From Ligustrum vulgare (lineage: Eukaryota > Streptophyta > Magnoliopsida > Lamiales > Oleaceae): a stretch of DNA of 64,000 nt. Position numbers and translations under genes: made by a program. Of the stretch, positions 9,465 to 20,327 are shown piece after piece. The DNA lies in the NCBI GenBank assembly GCA_963555705.1, contig OY743176.1, forward strand, positions 44,903,026 to 44,967,025, given 5' to 3'. Position 1 is the stretch's first letter, and every line of letters starts with the position of its first letter. The notes beneath the pieces are model-generated. The model searched no databases. It was not told the DNA's origin and saw nothing but the letters and a program-made list of their open reading frames with translations.

Positions 9465-11822
9465 TCAACCGGGATTAGGTGGATTTCCAAAGCTCAACTT
9501 TTTTTTCATATTTTTCATTAGGACCTGCAAGACAGGGGGCAAAAGCATGTCATCAGAAGTTGGCAATGTAATACACGAGATTTTACCTGGTTTTTCACCA
9601 TTTCCACCAAGTTCGAAAGTTTCCTGTACTGAAGAATCAATAACATTAACAAAATGAACAGGATTATCATCATCAAGGTAGTTCACGGAATCATAAATAT
9701 TAAACTGAATCGTTTCACCATCAAATTCCATGGTGAGTGTGACACTACTGACATCTATCTTGGTCTTAGATGTCTTCAAAAATGGTCTACCTAACAAAAT
9801 AGGAGTGGAGTTGGGAGAGTGATCATTATTCATGTCTAACACATAAAAGTCAGCCGGGAACACTAACCCTCCTACTTGCACTAGCACATCCTCAACTACC
9901 CCATCCGGATAGGCGTTAGAGCTATCAGCCAATTGAATTATGACATTCGTTTCAGTTAAATTGGCTAGTTTTAAAGAGGCATATGTGGACCTAGGCATTA
10001 CATTAATTGACGCTCCCAAATCTATCAAGGCCTTCTCAAATTTAGTTTCACCTATTATACAAGGGATTGTAAATATACCAGGATCCTTGCATTTTGGAGG
10101 TAATTTCCTTTGAAATAATGCAGAGACATTTTCTCCCATCATCACCTTCTCATTCCCCTTCAATTTCCATTTGTTGGTGCACAGCTTCTTCAAAAACTTT
10201 GCGTATCGGGATACTTGCTTGATTGCATCCAACAGCGGAATGTTGACTTCCACTTTCCTGAACATCTCCAAGATTTCTTTCTCCTTGCTTTCCTTGTTCA
10301 CCTTTGCTAGCCTGCTAGGAAAAGGAGGTGGAGTCAATTTAACATTTAAAGTGGAATCTGTTTTTACCTGCGAGCTTTTTGAGGTGCTGTTGTTCTTCCC
10401 GACTTCTTCTTCTTCAACTTCCTCCTCTTCAGCTGCAACAGGTTTCATTTGTGGCCCCGCAACCTCTTTTCCATTTCGGAGAGTGATGACAGTAACATTT
10501 TTAGGATTCACCTCAGGCTGAGATGGTAATTTACCTCCGGATTGTGCTTCCAACCTGTTGATGGCGGTGGCCATTTTGCTCATCTGGTTCTCCAAATTTT
10601 GAATGCTAGACTTTGCATCCTGTTGAAATTGTAATGTGTTACTTGCTAGTGTTTTTACCATGTCTTCAAGAGACATACCTGAACCTTGAGGTTTTTGCTG
10701 ATACTGCCCCTGTTGTTGGAAGGTTCCTTGTTGCTGAAATTTCCCTTGAGGTTTGTTTGAAATGAAACCCGGGGGCTTGTTAATTCCGTAACTTAGGTTG
10801 GGGTGATCCCTCCATCCTGGATTGTAGGTATTAGAGTACGGATTGTATTGTTGTCTTTGGAACGGAAAACCCTCTGCAGCAGTTACTTGTTCACCATTTC
10901 CCTCTTGCAACATCGGACAAGTATCTGTTGGATGTCCGAAGTTTGCACATATCCCACAAGCTTTGACCTGTTGTGCCTTCCCTACAGCAAGTTGTTTAAC
11001 AAGATTTGTTAGTTCAAACAATTGACTTTCAATATTGGAACTACTTACCTCATTCACGCGCCGAACTTGCATATCCCTGTTGGAGTTGAACTGCTGAGTG
11101 TTCTCAGCCATATTGGAGATTAAAGCCCGTGTTTGTTCCGGTGTCTTGTCCATCAATGTACCTCCGCTTGCGGCATCCATCATGCTTCTATCCATCGGTG
11201 CCAGACCTTCATAAAAATATTGCACCAAGAGTTGCTCACTAATCTGATGATGGGGGCAGCTCGAGATGAGCTTTTTGAAGCGCTCCCAATACTCATATAA
11301 TGATTCACCATTGTTTTGGCACACCCCGCATATTTTCTTTCTGATCGTCCCAGCTCTCGATGCAGGAAAGTAATTTTCTAGGAATAGCCTCTTCATGTCA
11401 TTCCAGGTGGTGACTGATCCAGATGGTAGACAGTACAACCAATCAGTAGCAGCATCCTTCAGCGAGAATGGAAAAGCTCTCATCTTGATTTGTTCCTCAG
11501 TAATACCCGTGGGTCTCATGCTATCACAAATGACATGGAACTCCTTCAGATGTCTGTATGGGTCCTCACCGGGATGTCCTCTAAAAGTTGGCAGAAGATG
11601 GATCAGTCCGGATTTTAGCTCAAAATTTCTGCCTTCTTCTACTATTGGAAAAGTGATGCATAGCGATTGTTGAGCAACATCCGGGGTAACTAGTTGCTTG
11701 AGAGTCAGATTATTGTTATCTATTGCCATTGGTTGTGCTGCTCTTCTTTGCTGTCGAAAAGTTTTCTCGATTTCTAGGTCAAAATAAAAAAATTCAAAAT
11801 TAGTTGACTGAGTTCTACGCAT
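9465..11822 (-). CDS. Athila-type Gag-protease polyprotein
   Basis: This open frame encodes 785 aa from the ATG at 11822; the frame stays open 24 nt further upstream but without an ATG. The N-terminal half is a retrotransposon capsid (Gag) domain with the conserved ELKSGLIHLLPTFRGHPGED and FLENYFPASRAG stretches. A CCHC zinc knuckle (CGICANFGHPTDTC, coded near 10911-10965) would bind element RNA. A Gln/Pro/Gly-rich linker with QQ repeats follows, then a basic/acidic spacer. The C-terminal third holds an aspartic protease-like domain with the active-site motif IDLGASINVMP (coded near 10005-10040) and LLGRPFLKT. The frame ends before any reverse transcriptase. It has no stop or frameshift, so virus-like particles could still be made if it is expressed. 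Confidence 0.93.
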   Translation of the reverse strand: MRRTQSTNFEFFYFDLEIEKTFRQQRRAAQPMAIDNNNLTLKQLVTPDVAQQSLCITFPIVEEGRNFELKSGLIHLLPTFRGHPGEDPYRHLKEFHVICDSMRPTGITEEQIKMRAFPFSLKDAATDWLYCLPSGSVTTWNDMKRLFLENYFPASRAGTIRKKICGVCQNNGESLYEYWERFKKLISSCPHHQISEQLLVQYFYEGLAPMDRSMMDAASGGTLMDKTPEQTRALISNMAENTQQFNSNRDMQVRRVNEVSSSNIESQLFELTNLVKQLAVGKAQQVKACGICANFGHPTDTCPMLQEGNGEQVTAAEGFPFQRQQYNPYSNTYNPGWRDHPNLSYGINKPPGFISNKPQGKFQQQGTFQQQGQYQQKPQGSGMSLEDMVKTLASNTLQFQQDAKSSIQNLENQMSKMATAINRLEAQSGGKLPSQPEVNPKNVTVITLRNGKEVAGPQMKPVAAEEEEVEEEEVGKNNSTSKSSQVKTDSTLNVKLTPPPFPSRLAKVNKESKEKEILEMFRKVEVNIPLLDAIKQVSRYAKFLKKLCTNKWKLKGNEKVMMGENVSALFQRKLPPKCKDPGIFTIPCIIGETKFEKALIDLGASINVMPRSTYASLKLANLTETNVIIQLADSSNAYPDGVVEDVLVQVGGLVFPADFYVLDMNNDHSPNSTPILLGRPFLKTSKTKIDVSSVTLTMEFDGETIQFNIYDSVNYLDDDNPVHFVNVIDSSVQETFELGGNGEKPGKISCITLPTSDDMLLPPVLQVLMKNMKKKLSFGNPPNPG

Positions 11823-11956
11823 ATAAGCAAAGAAGTAGACAGACAATTTTTTTTTTTTTTTTTTTAAATTATAGAAATAAAATGAAAATAAAATAAAAAA
11901 ATAAAATGCAGAAAAAATAAAATTCTAATTGATTAAATACAAAATTGGTTAACCGT

Positions 11957-11980
11957 TCCCCGGCAACGGAGCCAAAAATT
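11957..11980 (-). other. Primer-binding site (tRNA-Asp type)
   Basis: Reading minus strand just inside the 5' LTR: TTTTTGGCTCCGTTGCCGGG. This matches the complement of the 3' end of plant tRNA-Asp except for T in place of G at one position of GGCGCC. A tRNA-Asp primer is typical of Athila elements. It is two to three bases from the LTR end, as expected. Confidence 0.85.
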
Positions 11981-13481
11981 TGATGCGTGTCGCAATACAC
12001 CAAAATAATAAATAATTCCTTACTAGCTAAATATTAATTAATAATGTAGTAGTGAGAGTAAGGGTCGATCCCACGAGGAACGGAAACTAATTTTAGTTGT
12101 TCGATCAATTAAAATGGAATGAGGGGGTTTGTTGTTTGAAATTGCTTGAATAAAAATTATGCATAAAAATAAACAATTAAATATGACTATAGAAATAATA
12201 TAAGAAGAAATCTTGTTCTCGAGTTCGGTTGTGCCCTCAATTAATGTTATACATTTCCTTGTAACGTGTTTCTATCTCTAATTCAATTATCAATCATAAA
12301 TAATCAACAAGTTCTGATTTTCTAAATTCTTCCTTATGTGTATTGATTCAAAACAAGCTCTTCGAACCAATTCTAGCCACAGACAATCCTAAACAAGCTT
12401 TTAGGATTTAATGCACGACTAGTATGAAAATTTAGAAGAATAGATTGAATTGAATCGTTAATTACAAAAGCTCGAATTAATCAATCCAAGTTGAATTATT
12501 ACTAAACCTGCAGGAGATTTATTTGCTACTAAAGTAAAGATTCAATGACAATTACGAATCAAGAATCTAAACATAGCATAGTCATGAATTCAAAGATCAA
12601 TAATCCAATTGGTCAAATTAAACTATTAACCAAATAAACTCAATTGAACATTCAAAACATAATAATCCAACAATTGAAATAAAGGAATAAATTCATGCTA
12701 CTAATTTGTAGGAAAAGAAAATAACATAATCAAGTTAACACAACTTCCCCTTTGAACAAGATATGGAATTTAGCCTAACATGGTTGTGGTAGATTCTTCA
12801 AGTTGCTTCATGAATTCCATTGTTGTTGATATTCTTGCACTTGAAAATCTCCCAAGAATGCTCTATATATTTCTCTCAATTTTCCTCAATGTCCCGCCTC
12901 CTTTTTGTGGTGATTTTGCTCCTTTAATACTCCCAAAATCGTGCCCTAGCTTTACCCCAAAGATATACCAAAGATAGACCTTGAATCAGATAAGGAAATT
13001 TCTTCCCAAGAAAGTTACGGCCATAACTTTTATTATTACGGCCGTAAGTAAGCTACTGAAGATTTTCGAAATTTGGAAGTTACGGCCGTAAATTTACCAT
13101 TTACGGCCGTAAGTGCATTTCTGCCGAGAAGCGCCTGTGTTCGATGGTTTGGTCATAACTTTCTCTCCCAAAGTCCTATTGTGGTGATTCAAGTTGCGTT
13201 GGAAAGAAAACTCAAATATCTACAATTATTTGTGAAATAGCTCTTCCAAAATTAGAAAGTATTATATGACAAAATTGAGCTTCAATCTATGACTAAAATT
13301 CATGATCACAATCCTTGCGGGTTTTTTGTATTTCTTTTGTCCTGTTTCCTTTCTTTTTCTTCTTTTTGACCTTACATAGTACAATAAGTGAAAATTCATT
13401 AAACGATGCTTCAATAGGATCAAACCAATAACAAAATAAGATAATAAGTGAATTAAATACGTACTAATAAAGCACTTATCA
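11981..13481 (-). repeat. 5' LTR of the Athila-type element
   Basis: This 1501-bp LTR, the promoter-bearing copy for the gag ORF, carries four palindromes at 13014 (one base changed to TTACGGCCATAA), 13036, 13080 and 13101. It lacks about 120 bp present in the 3' LTR, removed between T-rich stretches (GGGTTTTT / TTTTTTGTATTT), which suggests a slippage-type deletion after insertion. Confidence 0.92.
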
Positions 13482-16400
13482 TAAAGCAACAATGGTTTTG
13501 TTGAGTTATGTTGATGTTGTGCTATATTTTAGATATTGGGAATTATGTTTTAAGGATGATAACAAATATTAGATACATTTTGAATATGATTATAAGTGAA
13601 GAAATGGTTGGATGAAGGTTATGAAGTATTAGAAGTTGAGCTGAGTAGAAAGTTTAAGTGCCTTCCTTGATGTTCTAAGTACTATTTTTTATGTTTAATA
13701 ATCTCAAATCATCACTTATTGATGGATTTATTTATGTTTGAAATCTGATTTCTAAGGGGGGTTATATATTAAGAAGTTAAATGAGATTTGAACATTATTT
13801 GTGATCCATTTAATGATTTATCTTGCTTAGGAAGTTGCAAGTATTAAAATTCAGCTTTATAGTTGATCTTGTTGAGTTGAATGAACCTAATACTTTTGAA
13901 GGAGTAAACGAAGTTTTTGAAAGGGGTTTTGAGGCTAAAGATGTTGTTGATCTTATGGCTAAATATTTTTATTAGTTTAAGTTATATTCTATATTCAAAA
14001 CTCATGTTTCAAAGTATGTTAAGATGTCTAAAAAAGTGTCTTCAAAATCTGCTGAAACCATTTGTTTAAAATGGTAGTTTGCATGTGTTTTAAATATAGA
14101 TTTTGAGATTAAAAGTTGTTGGGCTTGATGTCTGAAACATGTGATTTGTTTAAGTTAAATACCTATGATTAGAAGGGTGTAAATAAGCATCCAAAGTAGT
14201 TTAAGAATCTGGTTGAGTTCCACATTCAAAAGACCACTTTATAAGTGTTGAAACGTGGAAATTTGATGATAATTGATGTTGGACTTCATGCCTAAGACTT
14301 GCCATTAGCTTATGTGTTATTTTATGTTCAAAATACAAGATTAAGAGTGTGTTAAGATGTTATAAATAGGCTTTGAGATTTTGCTGGAAATTCTCATTCA
14401 AAGTTATCACTTTACAAGTGGTTAAAGTAGATTTTGGGGTGAAATATTTTTGGACTTAACGATTAAAACTTGTTAAAGGCTTTTTTTATGTCTTATATTC
14501 AATACACATGATTGGAAGTGTGTTAAGAGACATTTAACATGGTTTTAAAATATTTGGGAAATCCTCATTCAAAAATGCCACTTTACAAGTGTTTAAAACT
14601 TGATTTTTAGGTCAAGTGATGTTGGATTTCATGTCCAAAACTTGTTAAAGGCTTAAGTTATGTTTTATGTTCAAAGCACATGATTAGAAATGTGTTAATA
14701 AGCACTAATTGTAATTTAGAAGGCTGCTAAAATTACTTAATTAAAATGTTCCCTTGTATATGTTTAAAAAGAGAATTTGAAACTAAATGATATTAGACTT
14801 TATCTTGATCCTTTATATGTTAAGATAAAGATAAGATATTATATTTCAATATGTGATTGAATGTTATTATGTAAAGTCTTTCACATGATATTTGATGAAT
14901 AACATTTCATTTCATCATCACAAGCATGCATGATCATTTCACATAAAAGAACAAAGTATGTGTTTTCAAAATATGAAGAAATGATTATGTATAAGGTCTT
15001 TCAAATGATGTTTTCAAGAAATGATCATGAACAATTAAGAATGTCCCTATTTAGGTCGTTGCATCTAGGGAGAAAGTAATTAATTGGTCAGGGGTTGTGA
15101 GGTACCCTTCGGGGGTAAGTATCTCACGAGACACCCTTCGGTGGTAAGTGTCTCTTATATATATAAGCTAGCAAGCCCAAAGAAAGAAGGCCAAGTCTTT
15201 TGTACTTGGAGGCATAAAAGCACACCAACTATTTATGAATAGTGACCTTGTGTCGTAGGTACACATATGATGCGTGCAATGCACGATCCTAATATGGGAA
15301 GGGTCCCTAAAGTAAAAGATAGAATGAATGAGAAAAGTGAAAAATATTCTCACTATGCATATTATTTTTCAAAGAAGAAAGAAAGAAAGAAAGAAAACAT
15401 GAGAAAGTGAATAACATTATTACTCATGCATGACATTCATGTCATAAATATGAGATTAATTAATTGAATGTAGTTATATGGAAGTAAATGTTGTGAAGTG
15501 ATTACAAATGATACGTTGAATTGATTATAATTTCTTGTATGATAATTTATATTAAGAGTAGAAAGTAGTAAAAGAAGCAAATGTAAGAGAATAAGTAAAT
15601 GATGCTAGTATGATATCAATCTCCATGAAATTTGTTATCATGATTAAATTGAATATGATAGTTAGAGTTGCTTAAATTGGTTAGCAAACTAAGTTTGCTA
15701 TTCGAATGCTCAAATTATTACTTTAGGAAATGATGGAAGTTAAAGTTAAGAGGTAAAGTATATGATTTATATTCATTCATGAAAATGTGAAAGTTTGACA
15801 AGAAAATAATGAGAAGGACAGATGTTTATATGACTTCATACACTTTATGTTGAAATTAACCTCATATTACATGCATCAAGTTTTATTTACTGTCACTGAA
15901 CCACGTGGTTCACATTTGTTTCACATCTCTTTTTTATAGGAAATAGAGCATTAGTTATTGTAAAGTGGATTCCCTATGGAGATTGTCAATCGAGAATGAA
16001 GACTACTTATTGGTAACTAAAAGAGAGGAAAGATTAAGCCATTTTGTCCTATAAACTATTTTGTAATAAAGTTTTATTATTCTGGTATTTAAAAGTTAAA
16101 TACTAGATGGAGCTCGATTTTGAGATATATAAGTAGATGGTTATGAAAAAAATGGGCCTTGTATTTTAAAGTTCCGCTTAATGTTTAAGTATCATTTTTA
16201 TGAAGTATTGAATCTATTTTTATTTAATTGTTATTAAAATGTTAAATTCAAAATAAGGATGATGATCTTAAATGTTTAACAGGGTAAACTTATTGTTTAG
16301 AACAGTTTAATTGGTTCTGAACAAGTTTAAAAAGAGGTTTTAGTAAATTTATCAAAGCTGTCATGTTTTCAAAAGTATGCTCCTAGTAGTCACATGTAGC

Positions 16401-16639
16401 TACATGTTCAGTTTATTTTATGCTACTAGTAGTCATCAGCAGGAAAAAAAACATTTAAAAAACATTTTTGGGGTCGTTACAAGTATAGTGGCTAAATATT
16501 CGTGTTACAATATTTAAAAACATTTCAAATCAAACTAAAAATTGGTTACATTGTCGGTCGAAGAATAATTGGTTACACTATGCAATGGGGTAGAAGAAAC
16601 GTGGCAACATTTACTGGTGATGAGAATTATTTTTTAGAG

Positions 16640-16834
16640 TAAAATTGTGATGTTTAAATGTGTGGTTAATTTTTATTTTTTTATTTTTTTTGAGATAAAA
16701 TGTGATTAAAAAGTGGTATCAACAAATTATTGATCAAAAAGTAATTCCAAAAATTATGCTTTTTATAAATTGATTATAAATGAGTAGTAATTATGTTACA
16801 GGACGAATGTCGAGTTCATAAACAATATATAAAT
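16640..16834 (-). repeat. Right foldback arm, inner part
   Basis: This is the reverse complement of about 3290-3470 of the left arm (landmarks GTGATGTTTAAATGTG, AAAGTGGTATC, AAATGAGTAGTAATT). It is cut at 16834 by the copia-type element, and the arm resumes at 23029. Confidence 0.6.
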
Positions 16835-17033
16835 TGTTGTAAAATTATCAAAATAAAAGAACAATATAATAGAGAAGTAGAGAGAAATGAGAGAAGAATT
16901 CTCATTTAGTATGTCTTATAGAATGAAATATAGCTCTTATTTATAGGAGTGGACAATGGCACAATCGTAATATGTAAAGTTTACAGGGATATAATGGTAA
17001 TATCATTCACACATATATATATTATTTATAATG
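16835..17033 (-). repeat. 3' LTR of the copia-type element
   Basis: This 199-bp LTR starts TGTTGTAAAATTATC on the plus strand. Its outermost two bases on the internal side are CA in place of TG, two transitions relative to the other LTR. It contains CTCTTATTTATAGGAG, the reversed TATA region. Confidence 0.85.
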
Positions 17034-17048
17034 CTCCTCCTTGAATGA
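17034..17048 (-). other. Polypurine tract of the copia-type element
   Basis: The minus strand reads CATTCAAGGAGGAG directly before the LTR. AAGGRGGAG followed by an LTR starting TGTTATAAAT is the usual arrangement in plant copia elements and sets the orientation. Confidence 0.75.
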
Positions 17049-17059
17049 CATATTAAGCA

Positions 17060-17760
17060 ATTTTCCTGCCTCGTTAAAACCTTGTTAAGAAAATTCAGTG
17101 GGATAAAACTTGAGCGAAGGAAAAAGAGTACAGTAGCTCCCCTGATGTTGGCCATTGTGAATCATTGAGTTTAATGTTCAAAATAACATCCAATGATAAG
17201 TAGAACAAATCATTTACTGAAGCTTGAAGTTCTGAAGTGCTGCCTCATTAAAACTTTGTCTGTAAAACCCGGTAGGATAAAATCTTGAACCAAGGAAAAA
17301 GAGTACAGCCGCTGCCTCGTTAAAACCTTGTCAGGAAAACCTAGTAGGATAAAACCCGAACGAAGGAAAAAGAGTACAGCGTGATTCTCTCCCTGAAGTG
17401 GGCAATCGAGGATTCATGAACTTCTCGAATATTGATATCATCTTTCGTCTGGAATATGTATTTATAAAAATCTCCTTGTATAGCTGATATCATAACATTC
17501 TTCATAAAATGTCTATGATTTTCTTCATTTGTTGATATCATTTCAGTAAAACAATGTGTTGCTGAATTATAGCTCGTTGCTAGCTATGATAATGCCTCAA
17601 AAACCTTGCTAGGAATACCCTATGGGACAAAATCTTAGCGAAGGGAAAAATAGTACATTATTATCATTAATACGCCTCAACTGCTGCCTCATTAAAACCT
17701 TGCTAGGAAAACCCTGTGGGACAAAACCTCAGTTAAGGAAAAAAGAGTGCAACATGTATT
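17060..17760 (-). repeat. Dispersed copies of a copia 3'-UTR motif
   Basis: About five copies (near 17070, 17240, 17310, 17595 and 17690) share the layout CTCATTAAAACCTTG, then GGAAAACCC, then GGGACAAAACC and AAAGAGTGCA. The copies are diverged but collinear, spaced 70-280 bp apart, and non-coding. Confidence 0.7.
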
Positions 17761-17919
17761 TATTCCTTTCATGGAATATCACAAGTATATTGATGCAATC
17801 TTGAAACTTTTCATCAAACATATCATTTATGATGAGCTTTATATAAATCGTTCATAGCTCATTTATGATGTTATAACATGCTATATTAAGCAATGTTGTA
17901 CTTATTTATCAATTGCATC

Positions 17920-18065
17920 TTTCACTTCTGGTGAATAATTAAATCTAGAATTCACCTATGGTGAATAATCAAATTTAGAATTCACTTCAGGTGAATAATC
18001 AAATCTAGAATTCACTTCTGGTGAATAATAAAATATTCATTTTCGAATTCACTTCTAGTGAATAA
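17920..18065. repeat. Tandem GAATTCACTTCTGGTGAATAAT array
   Basis: Five copies of a unit of about 35 bp, built on ATTCACTTCTGGTGAATAAT and separated by CAAATCTAGA, lie here. The unit contains the inverted pair ATTCAC...GTGAAT, so each repeat can form a short hairpin. Confidence 0.75.
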
Positions 18066-19089
18066 TCAATTTCCCAGATGTCATAAATAGTACACTCCAA
18101 TTTCAATTTCAACATATTATATCATGGAGTCATTTTTATCATTCTACACTGATACTAATCTGGGTATATTGAATCTTTCAGTGATTTTACATGTATATTC
18201 TTACATCTCATAAACCACAATTTCTGATTTGTATAATCAATCATTGAAATATATATCAATTTCGACATATAATCTACAATCATTTTACTTGAAATCTCAA
18301 CGTACCGCGATCAACTGGTACATCAAAGAATACTCTCAAAGTACCGAGATGAGAATCATACATTTTGATCTCACTCATTGGTATATCAAAGAGCTCAAGT
18401 TAGTGATTTAGACTATAGTTTATCCACCATATGTCATGCCAGTTCTATGAAGATTTCGTGCGCAACGAGTCGTCTTTTTCGATTGTGTAATATTTTTCAT
18501 TTGTACAAATAATTACCGGCTTTACACATTTAAGCATTTGGACTTCAGGTCCTTGAACAATAATCCCTACATTGGGGTTTTATATTTGGCCAAAGTATTA
18601 TAATTTCACCAACCTCATTTTCACAAGAGAGTTGTGTATGTATTCGATTCCATTTCATCTCAATATAACATATAGAGATCAAGTACATAAATCTCTTATC
18701 ATTTAGCCATGTCTCTTTTACTCACCATGAGTATTTAGTCTCAAAAGGGATCATTTCAATTATTCAAGAGATATTTATTTTTGGAATCGACTGTCATTAT
18801 GCTTCAGGCATAATTACGCTTCAGGCGTGTTTTCCCCATAATGTTCACAAATCTTATATTATATCAATCGGCTAAAATGCCACAACACATGTCATCCTTT
18901 TAGGGATATAATCTCAATCATATATCTAAGTGCGTTTTGGTGGATTGTATACATATCGCACTTTTACAAATTATAAATTTTCTTGAGCTAATCACTGTTT
19001 GACATAGAATATTGTTGTATGATAAACAATTTCTGCATAAGTTATTTTTATAGAAAATAATTTGAAACTTTCGATAGTCTAACCGTTTA

Positions 19090-19270
19090 TTATAGAACTT
19101 CTGGTTCAATACAGTTTTATTTCATTTCTATGCATAAATATTTGGTTCAATACAATATTGCTGAACTTCTGGTTCAATACAATATATATTTCACTTATGA
19201 ACTCGTTCATACTTTATACACGTTTCACTTTTACGTATGAACATCTGGTTCAATACAATATTTACTTGTT
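19090..19270. repeat. ACTTCTGGTTCAATACA repeats
   Basis: Four copies of CTTCTGGTTCAATACA (or CATCTGGTTCAATACA) occur between about 19097 and 19262, with AT-rich spacers. This is non-coding and belongs to the repetitive filler of the copia-type element. Confidence 0.6.
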
Positions 19271-19480
19271 CGAGTTTATAAATCAGTATACCTTGATTTA
19301 TTATATCTAAAAAGATGATTAGACCGAAATCTCAATAAAATGATCCTTGTCCCCTTCTTTTGATTACAAATCTTTTCCCCTTTTCTTAGTGGAATCAATG
19401 ATATGCGGAGCCAACGCTCTTTTACGTGTTAAATAACGCGTTTAAATAGATCACTTTTGGAAAAGATCAGATCCATCAAA

Positions 19481-20026
19481 ATGGATGTTATATTATCAAA
19501 TATTCGCAAATACTACTCAAATCTTTCGATAAATATTTTGAAAAAGATTTACCGAGTTCGACTCGAAAGATTGAGGCTGTTGATGGATCAAGGTATCCCA
19601 GAAGATGTTCATTGGTTGATCGAAGCAAAAGTTCGTTTAGCTGGTGAATTACCAGATTCATTTTCTAAGCACATGCTAGACTTAGGTAAGAGTACTTTTG
19701 CAAAGAAGCGAAGAGCAAAAAGATTAAATGGTTGTTACAAATGTGTTCGATGGACATGTAATACCCATTGTAAGTCAATAGGATATTCATCCATAAATCG
19801 AGATGATAAGATAGACTTCATTAAGGGTGGGCTGAGTAAGGAGTCATTGGATGATATCCGATTGACTCTTGAAACGCACCCTTGTGGGTATGTGCAGCGT
19901 GAGCTACTATCTTTATGTGCTAAATTCATCATTGATAAAGACAGTTATAATCTCAAAAATATAATATCAAAAGATCCTATTTACCAGGCTGTTATAAACA
20001 ATGATGTTTTGGCTACTCAACATTGA
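19481..20026 (+). CDS. Virus-like Arg-rich zinc-finger nucleic-acid-binding protein
   Basis: This open frame encodes 181 aa from the first ATG (19481); the frame extends 24 nt upstream only through a TTG. The centre, about residues 83-105, has the layout S-T-F-A-K-K-R-R-A-K-R-L followed by C-x2-C and further Cys/His (CNTHC). A basic run directly before a Cys finger, after S/T-aromatic-A, is the hallmark of the small nucleic-acid-binding protein of carlavirus- and vitivirus-like plant RNA viruses (Carla_C4/Viral_NABP type). An N-terminal extension is rich in Leu/Ile/Arg; the roughly 75-residue tail is unrecognised. It lies antisense inside an LTR element, so it is probably an endogenous viral copy. 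The family call is from memory of the motif; a host gene of unknown function is the alternative. Confidence 0.6.
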   Translation: MDVILSNIRKYYSNLSINILKKIYRVRLERLRLLMDQGIPEDVHWLIEAKVRLAGELPDSFSKHMLDLGKSTFAKKRRAKRLNGCYKCVRWTCNTHCKSIGYSSINRDDKIDFIKGGLSKESLDDIRLTLETHPCGYVQRELLSLCAKFIIDKDSYNLKNIISKDPIYQAVINNDVLATQH

Positions 20027-20327
20027 TACAAGGTAAATCAGTATAGTGTATATATTTTAACAAAGTATTTTGTATTTTCATTTTTTCGCGTATTAACGAT
20101 GGTATCTGAGAAATCACCGAAAGATTATCCATTATGGAGCAAAATATATGTTGTCAGAGACAATATCAAAAGTGGTGTCATTTAGTCAAAAGTAAATAGT
20201 AACTTTTTCAAAAGAAGAGCAGTAAATAGTGAATATTTTCAAGTTTAAAACGTCAGATAATTTCGCAGTTTAAAGCATCCAAAAATAACAATTTCTTGTA
20301 AGTTTTCCTTCCTTTTATTCTTAAAAG

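Larger units (their letters stand above)
5903..13481 (-). mobile_element. Non-autonomous Athila-type LTR retrotransposon (TR-GAG)
   Basis: This is a complete element read on the minus strand. Its 5' LTR is 11981-13481 and its 3' LTR 5903-7527; both start TGATGCGTG and end CACTTATCA. A perfect 5-bp target duplication TAAAG lies at 5898-5902 and 13482-13486. The primer-binding site next to the 5' LTR matches tRNA-Asp, typical of Athila. The internal region holds a single gag-protease ORF; no reverse transcriptase, RNase H or integrase is present between 7528 and 11980, so it depends on other elements. LTR identity by eye is about 97% over aligned parts, making it the youngest insertion of the nest. 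Confidence 0.92.
4128..16481 (+). mobile_element. Long solo LTR, Tekay-like Ty3/gypsy, split by a nested element
   Basis: The ends are TGTAACAACCTGAAAATTTC and GGGGTCGTTACA, giving a TG...CA element with a 10-bp inverted end (TGTAACRACC). AGTA is duplicated at 4124-4127 and 16482-16485 (or AAGTA, one base ambiguous). Removing the nested 5903-13481 element leaves about 4.77 kb. No internal region or second LTR is present, so this is a solo LTR left by recombination. Ends of this type and multi-kb LTRs are known from Tekay/Del chromoviruses; the family call rests on that. A TATA box (TTTATATATAGAACG) lies near 5210, consistent with plus-strand transcription. Confidence 0.7.

Noticed and set aside
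10171..11673. Plus-strand ORFs of 60-116 codons across the gag gene
   Set aside because: Shadows of the 785-codon minus-strand Gag-protease frame.
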